A stretch of DNA of 27,321 bases from Thermodesulfobacteriaceae bacterium (GTDB taxonomy: Bacteria > Desulfobacterota > Thermodesulfobacteria > Thermodesulfobacteriales > Thermodesulfobacteriaceae). The DNA is taken from positions 1 through 27,321 of the forward strand of contig WGAR01000081.1 of the NCBI GenBank assembly GCA_015494725.1, written 5' to 3'. Shown piece by piece: positions 7,223 to 14,744 of this stretch (the stretch's first letter is position 1; every line of letters begins with the position of its first letter). The position numbers and the translations under genes are program-made. Under the pieces are notes generated by a model that worked only from the letters and a program-made list of their open reading frames with translations, did no database searches and had not been told where the DNA came from.

Positions 7223-8856
7223 GAGGAGGCCAGCTCCATACGCCGAATGTAAGCCTGGATCCCGTCGGCGATGCCCCGGGCCACCTCCTGTAAATAACGG
7301 TCGGAACGCAGCCGTCGGGCCTCAGTGGGGTTGGTGATAAAGGAGATCTCCACCAGCACCGCGGGCATACGCGTGCCTATGAGCACCACGAAGGGGGCTT
7401 TCTTGACCCCCAGGTCCTTTACACCCCGGTATCGCCGGGAGAGACGGGCTACCAGATGTTTCTGGATCTCCCGGGCCAGGGTGCGCGATTCCTCGATCTT
7501 GGTGTTACGCAGGATCTTCTTGAGCAGACTCTGGAGTTCGCTCAGGGAATGGCGGGAGATGGCGTTCTCCATGGCGGCCACCCGCATGGCCTCGGGATCG
7601 GTGGTGAAGGAGAGATAATAGGTTTCGATACCGTGAGCCCTCCGGTTGGGGGAGGCGTTGACGTGGACGGAGATAAAGAGATCGCCCCTTTTCATGTTGG
7701 CCAGGGCCGAACGTTTGATAAGGGGGACAAAGACATCCCGATTGCGGGTAAGGATGACCTCACAGCCCAGGCGTTTGCGCAGTTCCCGGGCCAGGTAACG
7801 GGATACACGAAGGGTGATGTCCTTTTCCCTCAATCCGTAAAGTCCCAGGGCTCCGGGGTCGTGGCCACCGTGTCCCGGGTCGATGACGATGCGCCGCACC
7901 TTAAGCCCCAGTTGCTGGGCCAGGGAATAACAGGCCTTTCCCGGAGGTGGTCGGGGTTTTTCACCGGTTCGGGGAGCCGGGGGCCGGGTCTTCTTCTCCT
8001 CGCCCAGTAGATCGATGACCACCCGCGGGGGATGAGACAGATAAAAGGCCCGGTAGGTGGTGAGGCTTTTGAGATCCAGCACCACCCTTACCGTATCCGG
8101 ACGATACTGTCCCAGGCGCACCCGGGTAAGGAGTCCGTCGCGGATGGGAATCTCCGGCCGGAGATAAGGGGAAAGGCGCGAGGGACGCAGATCCACAAAG
8201 ACCCGAGGAGGTTTCCCCTGATGGGCCCGGAGGGCATGATCCTCGAAGGAGACCGGGGCGGTAAGATCCACCACCACGCGGCTATAGTCCTCCCCGGACC
8301 AGTGCCGGATGCCCTTGACCGTGGCCATCTTCCCGGGGGAAGGATGGGGTTCTTTCCGGGATTTTGGCGGGGAGGCCGGCGGGGATCTCAGCCTTTGCAC
8401 CATGTCTCCGTGGGGATAGCGTTTGCGGATCAGGGCCTCGAGTTCCCGGGCCCGTACCGGATCCTGCAGGAGATGGCGATAGATCTGGGCCGCCTCATAG
8501 AGGGCGTCGTCCGCTAGCGGACTTTCCGGATAATGCACCCAGATCATCCGGTAGCGACGCAGGGCTTCCTCCAGGTCCTGCCGCCGGTGAGAATATCCGT
8601 AGAGGTTACGATAGAGACGGGCGGTCCAGAGAAGGGCCTTGGGGGCCTCGGGACTTTCGGGATAACGCAGATAGACCCGGCGGAAACGGTTGATCACCCG
8701 GATCCAGTAACGCCGGTAATGTTGCTGCTGGGGGGATTGGCTGAAGCGTTCCAGTTCCTTTTTGGCGGCGACCAAGGCCTTTTCCGAGGGGCTCAGGGCA
8801 TGTGCGCTCAGAGAGAGGAGGAGAAGGACCCCGGCCACCAGGGCGAGAATTCTCAT
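7219..8856 (-). CDS. Periplasmic N-acetylmuramoyl-L-alanine amidase (AmiC-like)
   Basis: A 545-residue secreted protein. The N-terminus is a signal peptide (hydrophobic core LALVAGVLLLLSLSA, cleavage probably after AHA at residue 20). Residues 27-145 form TPR/tetratricopeptide-like helical repeats (YPESPEAPKALLWTARLYR and HYPESPLADDALYEAAQIYR), followed by a Pro-rich linker, an AMIN domain (about 180-285) that targets amidases to the septum, another Pro-rich linker, and an Amidase_3 domain (320-540). Zinc ligands are visible as His329 (IDPGHGGHD), Glu344 (GLREKDI) and His398 (SVHVNAS), with the catalytic Glu503 in LVEISFITNP. It cuts the bond between muramic acid and L-alanine, probably at division. 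The helical block between His398 and Glu503 resembles the autoinhibitory insert of AmiB/AmiC. It overlaps mutS and NamZ by 4 bp each. Confidence 0.92.
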   Translation of the reverse strand: MRILALVAGVLLLLSLSAHALSPSEKALVAAKKELERFSQSPQQQHYRRYWIRVINRFRRVYLRYPESPEAPKALLWTARLYRNLYGYSHRRQDLEEALRRYRMIWVHYPESPLADDALYEAAQIYRHLLQDPVRARELEALIRKRYPHGDMVQRLRSPPASPPKSRKEPHPSPGKMATVKGIRHWSGEDYSRVVVDLTAPVSFEDHALRAHQGKPPRVFVDLRPSRLSPYLRPEIPIRDGLLTRVRLGQYRPDTVRVVLDLKSLTTYRAFYLSHPPRVVIDLLGEEKKTRPPAPRTGEKPRPPPGKACYSLAQQLGLKVRRIVIDPGHGGHDPGALGLYGLREKDITLRVSRYLARELRKRLGCEVILTRNRDVFVPLIKRSALANMKRGDLFISVHVNASPNRRAHGIETYYLSFTTDPEAMRVAAMENAISRHSLSELQSLLKKILRNTKIEESRTLAREIQKHLVARLSRRYRGVKDLGVKKAPFVVLIGTRMPAVLVEISFITNPTEARRLRSDRYLQEVARGIADGIQAYIRRMELASS

Positions 8857-11426
8857 AGTCCCGATTTTACTAGAAGATCCCGCAGTTCAAAGATCAGGTC
8901 CAGGGCCTGGCGCGGGGTGAGATCTTCGGGGTTTACGGCCAGCAGACGTTCCTTAAGGGGGAGATAGGGGTCGAAGAGGGGAAGCTGGCGGGGTTTTTCC
9001 GCCGGAGGCGGGGAGGAGGGGCGTTCCTCGAGTCGGTTCAGGATCTCCCGGGCCCGATTTATTACCTCCGGGGGAAGACCGGCCAGGGCCGCTACCTGGA
9101 CCCCGTAGGATTCGCTGGCCGGTCCGGGTTGCAGGCGGTAAAGGAATACGATGCGATCCTTCCAGGTCCGCACCGCCACGTTAAAGTTGCGGGCCGCGGG
9201 GAGTTCCCGGGCCAGTTCGGTAAGCTCATGATAATGGGTGGCAAAAAGGGTCAGAGCTCCGCGGCGATGGAGATATTCAGCCACCGCCCAGGCGATGGAA
9301 AGCCCGTCGTAGGTGCTGGTTCCCCGGCCGATCTCGTCCAGGATCACCAGGCTCCTTTCCGTGGCGTTGTGCAGGATGTTGGCGCATTCGGCCATCTCCA
9401 CCATGAAGGTGGAACGCCCCCGGGAAAGCTCGTCCGAGGCTCCGATGCGACTGAAGATCCGGTCGCAGAGACCGATGCGCGCGGTTTCCGCGGGAACGAA
9501 GCTCCCTATATGGGCCAGGAGCACGATAAGGGCGGTCTGCCGCAGAATGGTGGATTTTCCGGCCATGTTGGGCCCGGTGATGATGAGGAGCCGGGAGTCC
9601 TCCGGCGAGAGCCTTACGGTATTGGGCACGAAGTTGCCGGCGGGAAGCACCTTCTCCAGCACCGGATGTCGCCCCTCCACGATCTCGATCCCCGGTTCCT
9701 CCGTGATCTCCGGGCGGACATAGCGGTTTTCCTCCGCCACCTCGGAGAGTGAAAGCAGGGCATCCAGTTCTCCCAGGGCCCGGGCGGTCTCGCGCAGGCC
9801 CTCGGCCTGTTCAGCCACCGCCTCCCGTAATTCGAGGAAGATCTGGTATTCCAGTTCCTTTATGCGTTCGTCTGCGGAAAGCACCCGGGCCTCAAATTCC
9901 TTGAGTTCCGGGGTGATGAAGCGTTCGGCGTTTGCGAGGGTCTGTTTGCGGATGTAGTCTGCGGGCACGCGGGAAAGATGGCTCTTGGTGACCTCAATAT
10001 AATAACCGAAGACCCGGTTGTAGCCCACGCGCAGGTTGGGGATACCGGTGCGACGGCGTTCCCTTTCCTCGATCTGGGAGAGATAGCGCAGGGCGTTTTC
10101 CTTGAGATCGCGCAGTTCGTCCAGTTCCGGATGCACTCCGGGCCGCACCAGGCCGCCCTCCCGGGGGCTGGCGGGGACCTCGTCCAGGAGGGTTCGGGTG
10201 AGCCGTTCCTCCAGGGCGGAAAAATCGGCCAGGCGTTCCCGAAGACGGGAAAGGAGCCCCGGGGTCGGGGCCAGCAGCTCCCGGATACGGGGCAGTTCGC
10301 TCAGGGCCCCTCGCAGGGCCACCAGGTCGCGCGGGCCGGCCAGACGCAGAGCGCAACGGGTGGCCAGGCGTTCCAGGTCCGGGACCCGGGTGAGGGCCTC
10401 GCGCAGGGCCCGGCGAAGTTCCTGGTCCTCCAAGAGGATTTCGATGGCTTCCTGGCGCGAGCGGATGGTTTCTGGATCCCGTAAAGGATAAAGGATCCAG
10501 TGCCGCAGGGTGCGGCCTCCCATGGCGGTGCGGGTGCGGTCGAGTACCCAGAGGAGGGAATGGCGTACCGAGCCATCGAAACGATTGCGAACCAGCTCCA
10601 GGTTCCTTTTGGTGGCCTCGTCCAGGACCAGGTGCTGTCCGGGAAAATAGGGTCGCGGCAGGGAGATGCGTCCCAGGGCCTCCCGTTCGTTTTCCTCCAG
10701 ATAGGCCAGAACCGCTCCCAGGGCCCGCAGGGCCTCGGGAAGGTCTCCGAAACCGAGCCCGGCCGGGTCTTCCACGGAGAAATGCGCCGAGAGGATTTCA
10801 GTGGCCCGTTTTTCCTGGAAATCCGGAGCCGGGCGAAAGGTGAAGGAGAGGTGAGGCAGAAGCCCCCGGAATTCTTCCAGCGGTTTTTCCGGAAATCCCT
10901 CGGGGACCAGGATCTCGCGGGGTTCGAGACGGAAGATCTCGTTATGCAGGGCTTCCCGGTCTTCGAGAACCGTGGCCCGCAGGTCTCCGGTGGACAGTTC
11001 CAGCACCGCCAGGCCGAAACGGCGCCCGGGGAAAAGGGCGCACAGGTAATGATTCTCTTTATCCGGAAGCCCTTCCGGATCCAGAAAGAGCCCCGGGGTG
11101 ACCACCCGGACCACCTCCCGGCGCACCAGCCCCCGGGCCTCCCTGGGGTCTTCCACCTGTTCACAGATGGCCACCCGTTTTCCGGCCTCCACCAGTTTGC
11201 GGAGATAGGCCGCGGCATGGGCCACCGGGACTCCGCACATGGGTACCCGCTTTCCCCCTCCGGCCTCCCGCGAGGTTAAGGCGATGTCCAGAAGACGCGA
11301 GGCCTCCTCGGCGTCCTCAAAGAACATCTCGTAAAAATCTCCCAGCCGGAAAAAGAGAATACAGTCCGGATAGCGACTCTTGATCTCGAAGTATTGGCGG
11401 AACATGGGGGTGAAGCGGGAGCTCAT
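8853..11426 (-). CDS. mutS: DNA mismatch repair protein MutS
   Basis: An 857-residue, full-length MutS. The mismatch-reading Phe-x-Glu is at residues 31-33 (GDFYEMF). The connector, lever and clamp domains follow, and the ABC ATPase begins with GPNMAGKST at residue 618, then DEIGRGTSTYDGLSIAWA (Walker B and D-loop) and TLFATHYHELTEL. The C-terminal tail includes a Pro-rich linker and a short helical tetramerisation-like end. It detects mispaired bases and small loops. The ATG at 11426 has no clear Shine-Dalgarno sequence and lies 9 bases after the stop of the preceding gene, so it is likely coupled to it. A MutS2 homologue lies at the right edge of the window, but no mutL is seen. Confidence 0.98.
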   Translation of the reverse strand: MSSRFTPMFRQYFEIKSRYPDCILFFRLGDFYEMFFEDAEEASRLLDIALTSREAGGGKRVPMCGVPVAHAAAYLRKLVEAGKRVAICEQVEDPREARGLVRREVVRVVTPGLFLDPEGLPDKENHYLCALFPGRRFGLAVLELSTGDLRATVLEDREALHNEIFRLEPREILVPEGFPEKPLEEFRGLLPHLSFTFRPAPDFQEKRATEILSAHFSVEDPAGLGFGDLPEALRALGAVLAYLEENEREALGRISLPRPYFPGQHLVLDEATKRNLELVRNRFDGSVRHSLLWVLDRTRTAMGGRTLRHWILYPLRDPETIRSRQEAIEILLEDQELRRALREALTRVPDLERLATRCALRLAGPRDLVALRGALSELPRIRELLAPTPGLLSRLRERLADFSALEERLTRTLLDEVPASPREGGLVRPGVHPELDELRDLKENALRYLSQIEERERRRTGIPNLRVGYNRVFGYYIEVTKSHLSRVPADYIRKQTLANAERFITPELKEFEARVLSADERIKELEYQIFLELREAVAEQAEGLRETARALGELDALLSLSEVAEENRYVRPEITEEPGIEIVEGRHPVLEKVLPAGNFVPNTVRLSPEDSRLLIITGPNMAGKSTILRQTALIVLLAHIGSFVPAETARIGLCDRIFSRIGASDELSRGRSTFMVEMAECANILHNATERSLVILDEIGRGTSTYDGLSIAWAVAEYLHRRGALTLFATHYHELTELARELPAARNFNVAVRTWKDRIVFLYRLQPGPASESYGVQVAALAGLPPEVINRAREILNRLEERPSSPPPAEKPRQLPLFDPYLPLKERLLAVNPEDLTPRQALDLIFELRDLLVKSGL

Positions 11427-11435
11427 GGAAAACGG

Positions 11436-12227
11436 TTAAAAGACCTGGACTTCCTCAAGGTCTTCGGGCTGGGCAAAGATCTGGATACCGAGTTTTTCCG
11501 CTACCTTGCGGGCCTCGGGATCCACCATGGGAGAGATGATCAGACGGCGCTCCACCTTTTGTCCTTCCTTTTCCTCGTAGAAACGCACCTTGCGTTCAAA
11601 GGCGTACACTTCGGCCTTGCTCACCGAGCTTTTAAGTTCCGCTACCCACACCTTACCGTCTTTTATGAGGAGATCGATTTCCACCTGATCCGGATGTCCG
11701 AAGACCTGCCCGGTCTCGTCGTAGGCGAGATAGCGACTGACTTGGAAGCCCCCGAACTCAGAAAGGATTTCAGCCAGGGCTTCGCGAAAGGCATGTTCGG
11801 AATAAAGCCCCCACCGTGCCCCCAGGGCCCCTATGGTGCGATCTATTCTTCGATCCACCCGCCTGACTTCCTTTAACATCTCCTCCCAGCGCTGATCACT
11901 TTCCCTCTTGAGTTCCTCCCAGCGTCGATTCATCTCCTCCCAGCGCTGGTCGCTTTCCTTCTTGAGTTTCTGGAATTCTTGCCAGAGCCGGGCATTTTCC
12001 CCCGTGAGCTCCTCCCAGCGTCGGTCGCTTTCCCTCTTGAGTTCCTGGAAATCCTCGCGCAGACGCTTGATCTCTTCGAGGAGGCGTTCGAACCGCGCTT
12101 CGGCCTCCTCACGGGGAAGGGCTTTTTCGTAGAGGATGCGCTCTACGGCCACACGGGTCTCCGGGTGCTCGGAAAGCATCCGGGGAAGGAGTTCGTTTAG
12201 GATCTTTTCAATCTCTTCCCGGCGCAT
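11436..12227 (-). CDS. Coiled-coil protein with C-terminal PD-(D/E)XK nuclease-like domain (DUF3782-like)
   Basis: This 263-residue protein starts at ATG 12227; a TTG at 12230 is also in frame. Residues 40-130 are a long charged coiled coil with repeated SD[QR]RWEE[LM] units. From about residue 135 there is a compact domain: SEHAFREALAEIL, then HPDQVEIDLLI (Asp185) and VWVAELKSSV with Glu197-x-Lys199, the Asp...Glu-x-Lys pattern of PD-(D/E)XK nucleases. I assign it to the DUF3782/DUF3780-type proteins with a restriction-endonuclease fold, common in thermophiles and cyanobacteria and of unknown function. It overlaps nadD by 20 bp and is followed 9 bp later by mutS. A role in DNA repair is only suggested by position. 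It may also be a degenerate nuclease with a structural role. Confidence 0.8.
   Translation of the reverse strand: MRREEIEKILNELLPRMLSEHPETRVAVERILYEKALPREEAEARFERLLEEIKRLREDFQELKRESDRRWEELTGENARLWQEFQKLKKESDQRWEEMNRRWEELKRESDQRWEEMLKEVRRVDRRIDRTIGALGARWGLYSEHAFREALAEILSEFGGFQVSRYLAYDETGQVFGHPDQVEIDLLIKDGKVWVAELKSSVSKAEVYAFERKVRFYEEKEGQKVERRLIISPMVDPEARKVAEKLGIQIFAQPEDLEEVQVF
11881..12060 (-). repeat. Imperfect internal repeats encoding SDxRWEE coiled-coil units
   Basis: The DNA word CCCAGC that begins each RWEE unit recurs at about 11885, 11918, 11939 and 12014 (plus-strand reading), with spacings of 33, 21 and 75 bp, all multiples of three. Longer near-identical stretches (CTTTCC, TTCTTGAG-like) follow three of them. 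The protein thus carries KRESDRRWEEL, KKESDQRWEEM, NRRWEEL and KRESDQRWEEM in order. Such arrays can gain or lose units without breaking the frame, so length differences between related strains would be expected. Confidence 0.7.
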
Positions 12228-12825
12228 CAACCCTATTATAACCCGAAAATTGCTTCAGGGCCTCAAGGACCGGGTTCGGGACCAGATAGCGCACGGAAAG
12301 CCCGGCCTTAAGTCTGCGGCGGATCTCGGTGGAAGAGATATCCAGGCGGGTTACCGGAAGAAAGAAGACCTCCTTCTCCGGAAAGAGTTCCCGGGCCCGG
12401 CGTTCCGCCTCCGAAAGAGAAAGATCCCCCCGGCTCACCACCACTAAATGGGCCAACTCCGGCAGCTGGCGATACCGATACCAGGTCTCAATCTCCAGGA
12501 AGGCATCAAGCCCCAGGATAAAAAAGAATTCGTGCTCCGGATAAAGACTTCGCAGCTCCCTCAGGGTTTCCACGGTATAGGAGGGACCGGGCCTTTTCCC
12601 CTCCAGATCCAGGACCCGAAAGGCGGGATGATCCCGGATGGCCAGTCCTACCAGCTCAAACCTTACGGCAAAGGGAAGATGGGGCTCGTCGCGTTTGTGG
12701 GGCGGGGTCCCTGCAGGGATAAACCAGACCTCGGAAAGCCTCAGGGCCTCGCGCACTTCTTCGGCCACGCGAAGATGTCCCAGATGAACGGGATCGAAGG
12801 TGCCCCCGAAGATTCCGATTTTCAT
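12208..12825 (-). CDS. nadD: Nicotinate-nucleotide adenylyltransferase
   Basis: A 205-residue NadD, which joins ATP and nicotinic acid mononucleotide to give deamido-NAD, the penultimate step of NAD synthesis. It is in the nucleotidyltransferase alpha/beta phosphodiesterase superfamily: GGTFDPVHLGH at residues 7-17 with the (H/T)xGH catalytic histidines (His14, His17), and the C-terminal ISSTEIRRRL with SSTEIR at 164-169. PAGTPPHKR (38-45) is the conserved substrate loop. The length is normal. It is the first gene of the minus-strand run to ptsI, transcribed away from tlyA over a 53-bp gap with a good candidate promoter, and its last 20 bases overlap the coiled-coil nuclease-like gene. Confidence 0.96.
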   Translation of the reverse strand: MKIGIFGGTFDPVHLGHLRVAEEVREALRLSEVWFIPAGTPPHKRDEPHLPFAVRFELVGLAIRDHPAFRVLDLEGKRPGPSYTVETLRELRSLYPEHEFFFILGLDAFLEIETWYRYRQLPELAHLVVVSRGDLSLSEAERRARELFPEKEVFFLPVTRLDISSTEIRRRLKAGLSVRYLVPNPVLEALKQFSGYNRVDAPGRD

Positions 12826-12853
12826 TTAGACCCCCGAACCTTTGAAGTAGAAT
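12825..12853 (+). promoter_or_regulatory. Weak candidate promoter for tlyA
   Basis: On the plus strand TAGAAT (12848-12853, 5 of 6) is a good -10 element; the only -35-like hexamer at the right distance is TTTAGA (12825-12830, 17-base spacer), a poor match. It overlaps the minus-strand -10 almost exactly, so the two promoters would compete. The tlyA ATG lies about 25 bases downstream with no clear Shine-Dalgarno sequence. Confidence 0.3.
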
Positions 12854-12876
12854 AGAAGATCGGCACCGAAAGTCAA
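12849..12876 (-). promoter_or_regulatory. Candidate sigma-70 promoter for nadD operon
   Basis: On the minus strand TTGACT (12876-12871, 5 of 6 matches to the -35 consensus) is followed after 16 bases by TATTCT (12854-12849, 4 of 6). Transcription would start near 12842, about 17 bases before the nadD ATG, with AAAGG and GGGGG runs available for ribosome binding. The -35 element lies just before the tlyA ATG. Confidence 0.5.
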
Positions 12877-12878
12877 CG

Positions 12879-13691
12879 ATGAAGCGCGAGAGACTGGATA
12901 AGGTCCTGGTAGCCCGGGGGCTCGCGGAGAGCCGGGAGAAGGCCCAGGCCCTGATCATGGCCGGCGAGGTCTTTGTGGAGGGGCGAAGGGTGGATAAGGC
13001 CGGAACCCGGGTTCCGCTTGAGGCCCGGATTGAGATCCGGGGTCGAGGACTTCCCTATGTGTCGCGCGGGGGCCTCAAGCTTGAGGGGGCCCTTAAGGCC
13101 TTCGGGCTTTCGGTAAAGGGATGGATTTGTGCGGATTTCGGGGCCTCCACCGGGGGTTTTACAGATTGTCTTTTGCAACACGGTGCGGCCCGGGTCTATG
13201 CCTTCGATGTGGGACGGGGGCAGCTCCACGCAAGGCTAAGGCGCGATCCCCGGGTGGTGGTCCGGGAGGGGGTGAACGTCAGATACTTAAAGTCCGAGGA
13301 TCTCCCCGAGAAAGTGGACCTGGTGACCATCGATGTGTCTTTTATTTCCTTAAAGAAGGTACTTCCTGCGGCAAGAGAGATCCTTAAGCCCGGGGGGTTA
13401 GTTCTCGCCCTGATCAAGCCCCAGTTTGAGGTGGGGCCGCGGGAGGTGGGCCGGGGCGGAGTGGTGCGGGATCCGGCCCGACATCGCCGGGTAATCGAGG
13501 AAATCTGGCGCTTCGGAGAGGAAGAACTGGGCCTTCGGGCCCTGGGGGTGGCCGAAAGCCCGCTTCCCGGTCCGGCCGGGAATCGCGAATTTTTCATTTT
13601 GTTCCAAAAATCTCCTTTACAAGGGGAGCAGAGGTTGTTATTTTGCCCGGAGAAGCCCGAAGAGGAGGTCGGCGGTGAAGATCGTGTTTGA
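12879..13691 (+). CDS. tlyA: TlyA-family rRNA 2'-O-methyltransferase (S4 + FtsJ-like)
   Basis: A 270-residue protein. Residues 4-55 are an S4 RNA-binding domain (RLDKVLVARGLAESREKAQ, then GEVFVEGRRVDKAGTRV), followed by the family signature YVSRGGLKLEGAL (60-72) and a Rossmann methyltransferase with SAM motif DFGASTGGFTD (86-96), FDVGRGQL, and the catalytic-region segments DLVTIDVSFISLKKVLP and ALIKPQFEVG. Mycobacterial TlyA methylates 16S and 23S rRNA and governs capreomycin sensitivity; many homologues were named hemolysin A. rRNA methylation is the best guess here. The C-terminal 20 residues after FFILFQKSPL are an extension that overlaps the next gene by 17 bp. It starts divergently from nadD. 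Confidence 0.9.
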   Translation: MKRERLDKVLVARGLAESREKAQALIMAGEVFVEGRRVDKAGTRVPLEARIEIRGRGLPYVSRGGLKLEGALKAFGLSVKGWICADFGASTGGFTDCLLQHGAARVYAFDVGRGQLHARLRRDPRVVVREGVNVRYLKSEDLPEKVDLVTIDVSFISLKKVLPAAREILKPGGLVLALIKPQFEVGPREVGRGGVVRDPARHRRVIEEIWRFGEEELGLRALGVAESPLPGPAGNREFFILFQKSPLQGEQRLLFCPEKPEEEVGGEDRV

Positions 13692-13881
13692 TCCCGAGGT
13701 GCCGGAAGAGCTGCGCGAAGAGATCCAAACCCTCATAGAAAATGAAAATATAGAAAGCCCCTGCCCGGAGTGCGGGGCAGAAGAGATATACGTAGCGCTC
13801 ATGGAAGGCATGCTGGACGTAAAATGCTACGAGTGCGGCCATTCCTTTGTGGAAATAGAGCTGGAAGAAAGCGAGGAATAA
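13675..13881 (+). CDS. Small zinc-ribbon protein (68 aa, GTG start)
   Basis: A 68-residue protein that starts at GTG 13675 inside the end of tlyA, with GAGGAGG about 7 bases upstream. The centre has CPEC and CYEC pairs about 20 residues apart, so it should bind one zinc in a rubredoxin-like ribbon. The two ends are acidic (EELREEIQTLIENE and EIELEESEE). I do not recognise a family. The cotranscription with an rRNA methyltransferase and the zinc-ribbon form hint at nucleic-acid or ribosome binding, but that is a guess. Its real existence is supported by the Shine-Dalgarno sequence, the conserved-looking cysteine pattern and the fact that it ends just before a gap. Confidence 0.7.
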   Translation: MKIVFDPEVPEELREEIQTLIENENIESPCPECGAEEIYVALMEGMLDVKCYECGHSFVEIELEESEE

Positions 13882-13964
13882 ATCTCCGATCCTAAAGGGA
13901 CCTTGAGTCGGCGAGGAAGACCAGAGGGCTTTGCTGCGGTGCGGTAAGAAACCGTCCCGGAGGG
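13882..13964. other. Convergent intergenic gap, 83 bp, no clear terminator
   Basis: This gap separates the small zinc-ribbon gene (+) from folE2 (-). It holds two inverted repeats: GGGAC (13897-13901) with GTCCC (13954-13958), and CGGT (13942-13945) with ACCG (13951-13954) around AAGAA; they share a base and cannot both form fully. No T-run is present on either strand, so I see no intrinsic terminator although both transcripts must end near here. Confidence 0.4.
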
Positions 13965-14744
13965 TCAGCCTTTGGTCCTCTCGATATAGGCGTAGGCGTT
14001 GTGGGCGTGGATGGATTCGAAGTTTTCCGCGGAGACCGCAAACCAGGTGATATCCGGATGATCGAGAAGCCGCCGGGCCACCTCCCTTACCACGTCCTCC
14101 ACGAAACGGGGTTGCCGATGGGCGGTTTCGGTCACAAATTTCTCGTCCGGGCGCTTGAGCAGAGGGTAAATAGGGCTTGAGGCCGAGGACTCCACGATCT
14201 CGATCAGGTCCTCGAGCCAGACAAAACGCTTAAAGCGTACCCTTAAATCCACCTCTCCCCGCTGGTTGTGGGCCCCGATCTCGCTTATGGCCTGGGAACA
14301 GGGACAGACGGTCATCACCGGCACCTTCACCCCCAGCAGGATGTCCAGGTAGGATTCGCCCTTGGCCCCGGCGATAAGACACTGGTATTCCATAAGCGAG
14401 GGAGCCCGGCTCACCGGGGCCTCTTTTTTCAGGAAGTAGGGGAACCTTATCTCCAGATGGGCCACCTTGGCCGCCAGTCTTTCCCGCATGCGATCCAGAA
14501 TGGCCGGAATGTTCCGGATATGGATCTCCTCCCGGAACTCGTTCAGGATCTCGATGAAACGGCTCATGTGCGTGCCCTTGAATTCCCGGGGCAGATCCAC
14601 AAACATGTTGATCTCCGCCACGGTGTGCTGCAGCCCCCGCCGTCGGTCCAGCACGGAGACCGGATAACGGATTCCCTTGATGCCCACCTTGTCAATGGGA
14701 ATTTCGCGGGGATCGTAAAGACTCTGGACGTCCTTAAGTTCCAT
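13965..14744 (-). CDS. folE2: GTP cyclohydrolase IB (FolE2)
   Basis: A 259-residue protein of the metal-flexible GTP cyclohydrolase that makes dihydroneopterin triphosphate, the first step to folate and, in queuosine organisms, to preQ1. The metal-binding site is visible: Cys147 and Cys149 in VMTVCPCSQ, His159 in IGAHNQRG and Glu201 in DEKFVTETAHRQPRF, the same positions as in the Neisseria enzyme. The open frame extends 60 residues further upstream, but ATG 14744 (MELKDVQSLYDPR) is the family start and overlaps cooC by 11 bp. FolE2 replaces the zinc enzyme FolE, often in low-zinc conditions; here no Zur site is seen. A queF gene lies about 6 kb away, so both ends of the preQ1 route are present in this window. 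Confidence 0.95.
   Translation of the reverse strand: MELKDVQSLYDPREIPIDKVGIKGIRYPVSVLDRRRGLQHTVAEINMFVDLPREFKGTHMSRFIEILNEFREEIHIRNIPAILDRMRERLAAKVAHLEIRFPYFLKKEAPVSRAPSLMEYQCLIAGAKGESYLDILLGVKVPVMTVCPCSQAISEIGAHNQRGEVDLRVRFKRFVWLEDLIEIVESSASSPIYPLLKRPDEKFVTETAHRQPRFVEDVVREVARRLLDHPDITWFAVSAENFESIHAHNAYAYIERTKG

Noticed and set aside
9129..11279. Several long plus-strand frames opposite mutS
   Set aside because: No domain, start signal or codon pattern supports them; mutS explains the region.
12235..12240. Perfect TATAAT on the minus strand just before the coiled-coil nuclease-like gene
   Set aside because: It lies inside nadD codons, is 7 bases from the ATG and has no -35 at 16-18 bases (the nearest TTGAGG is 20 away). 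Probably chance.
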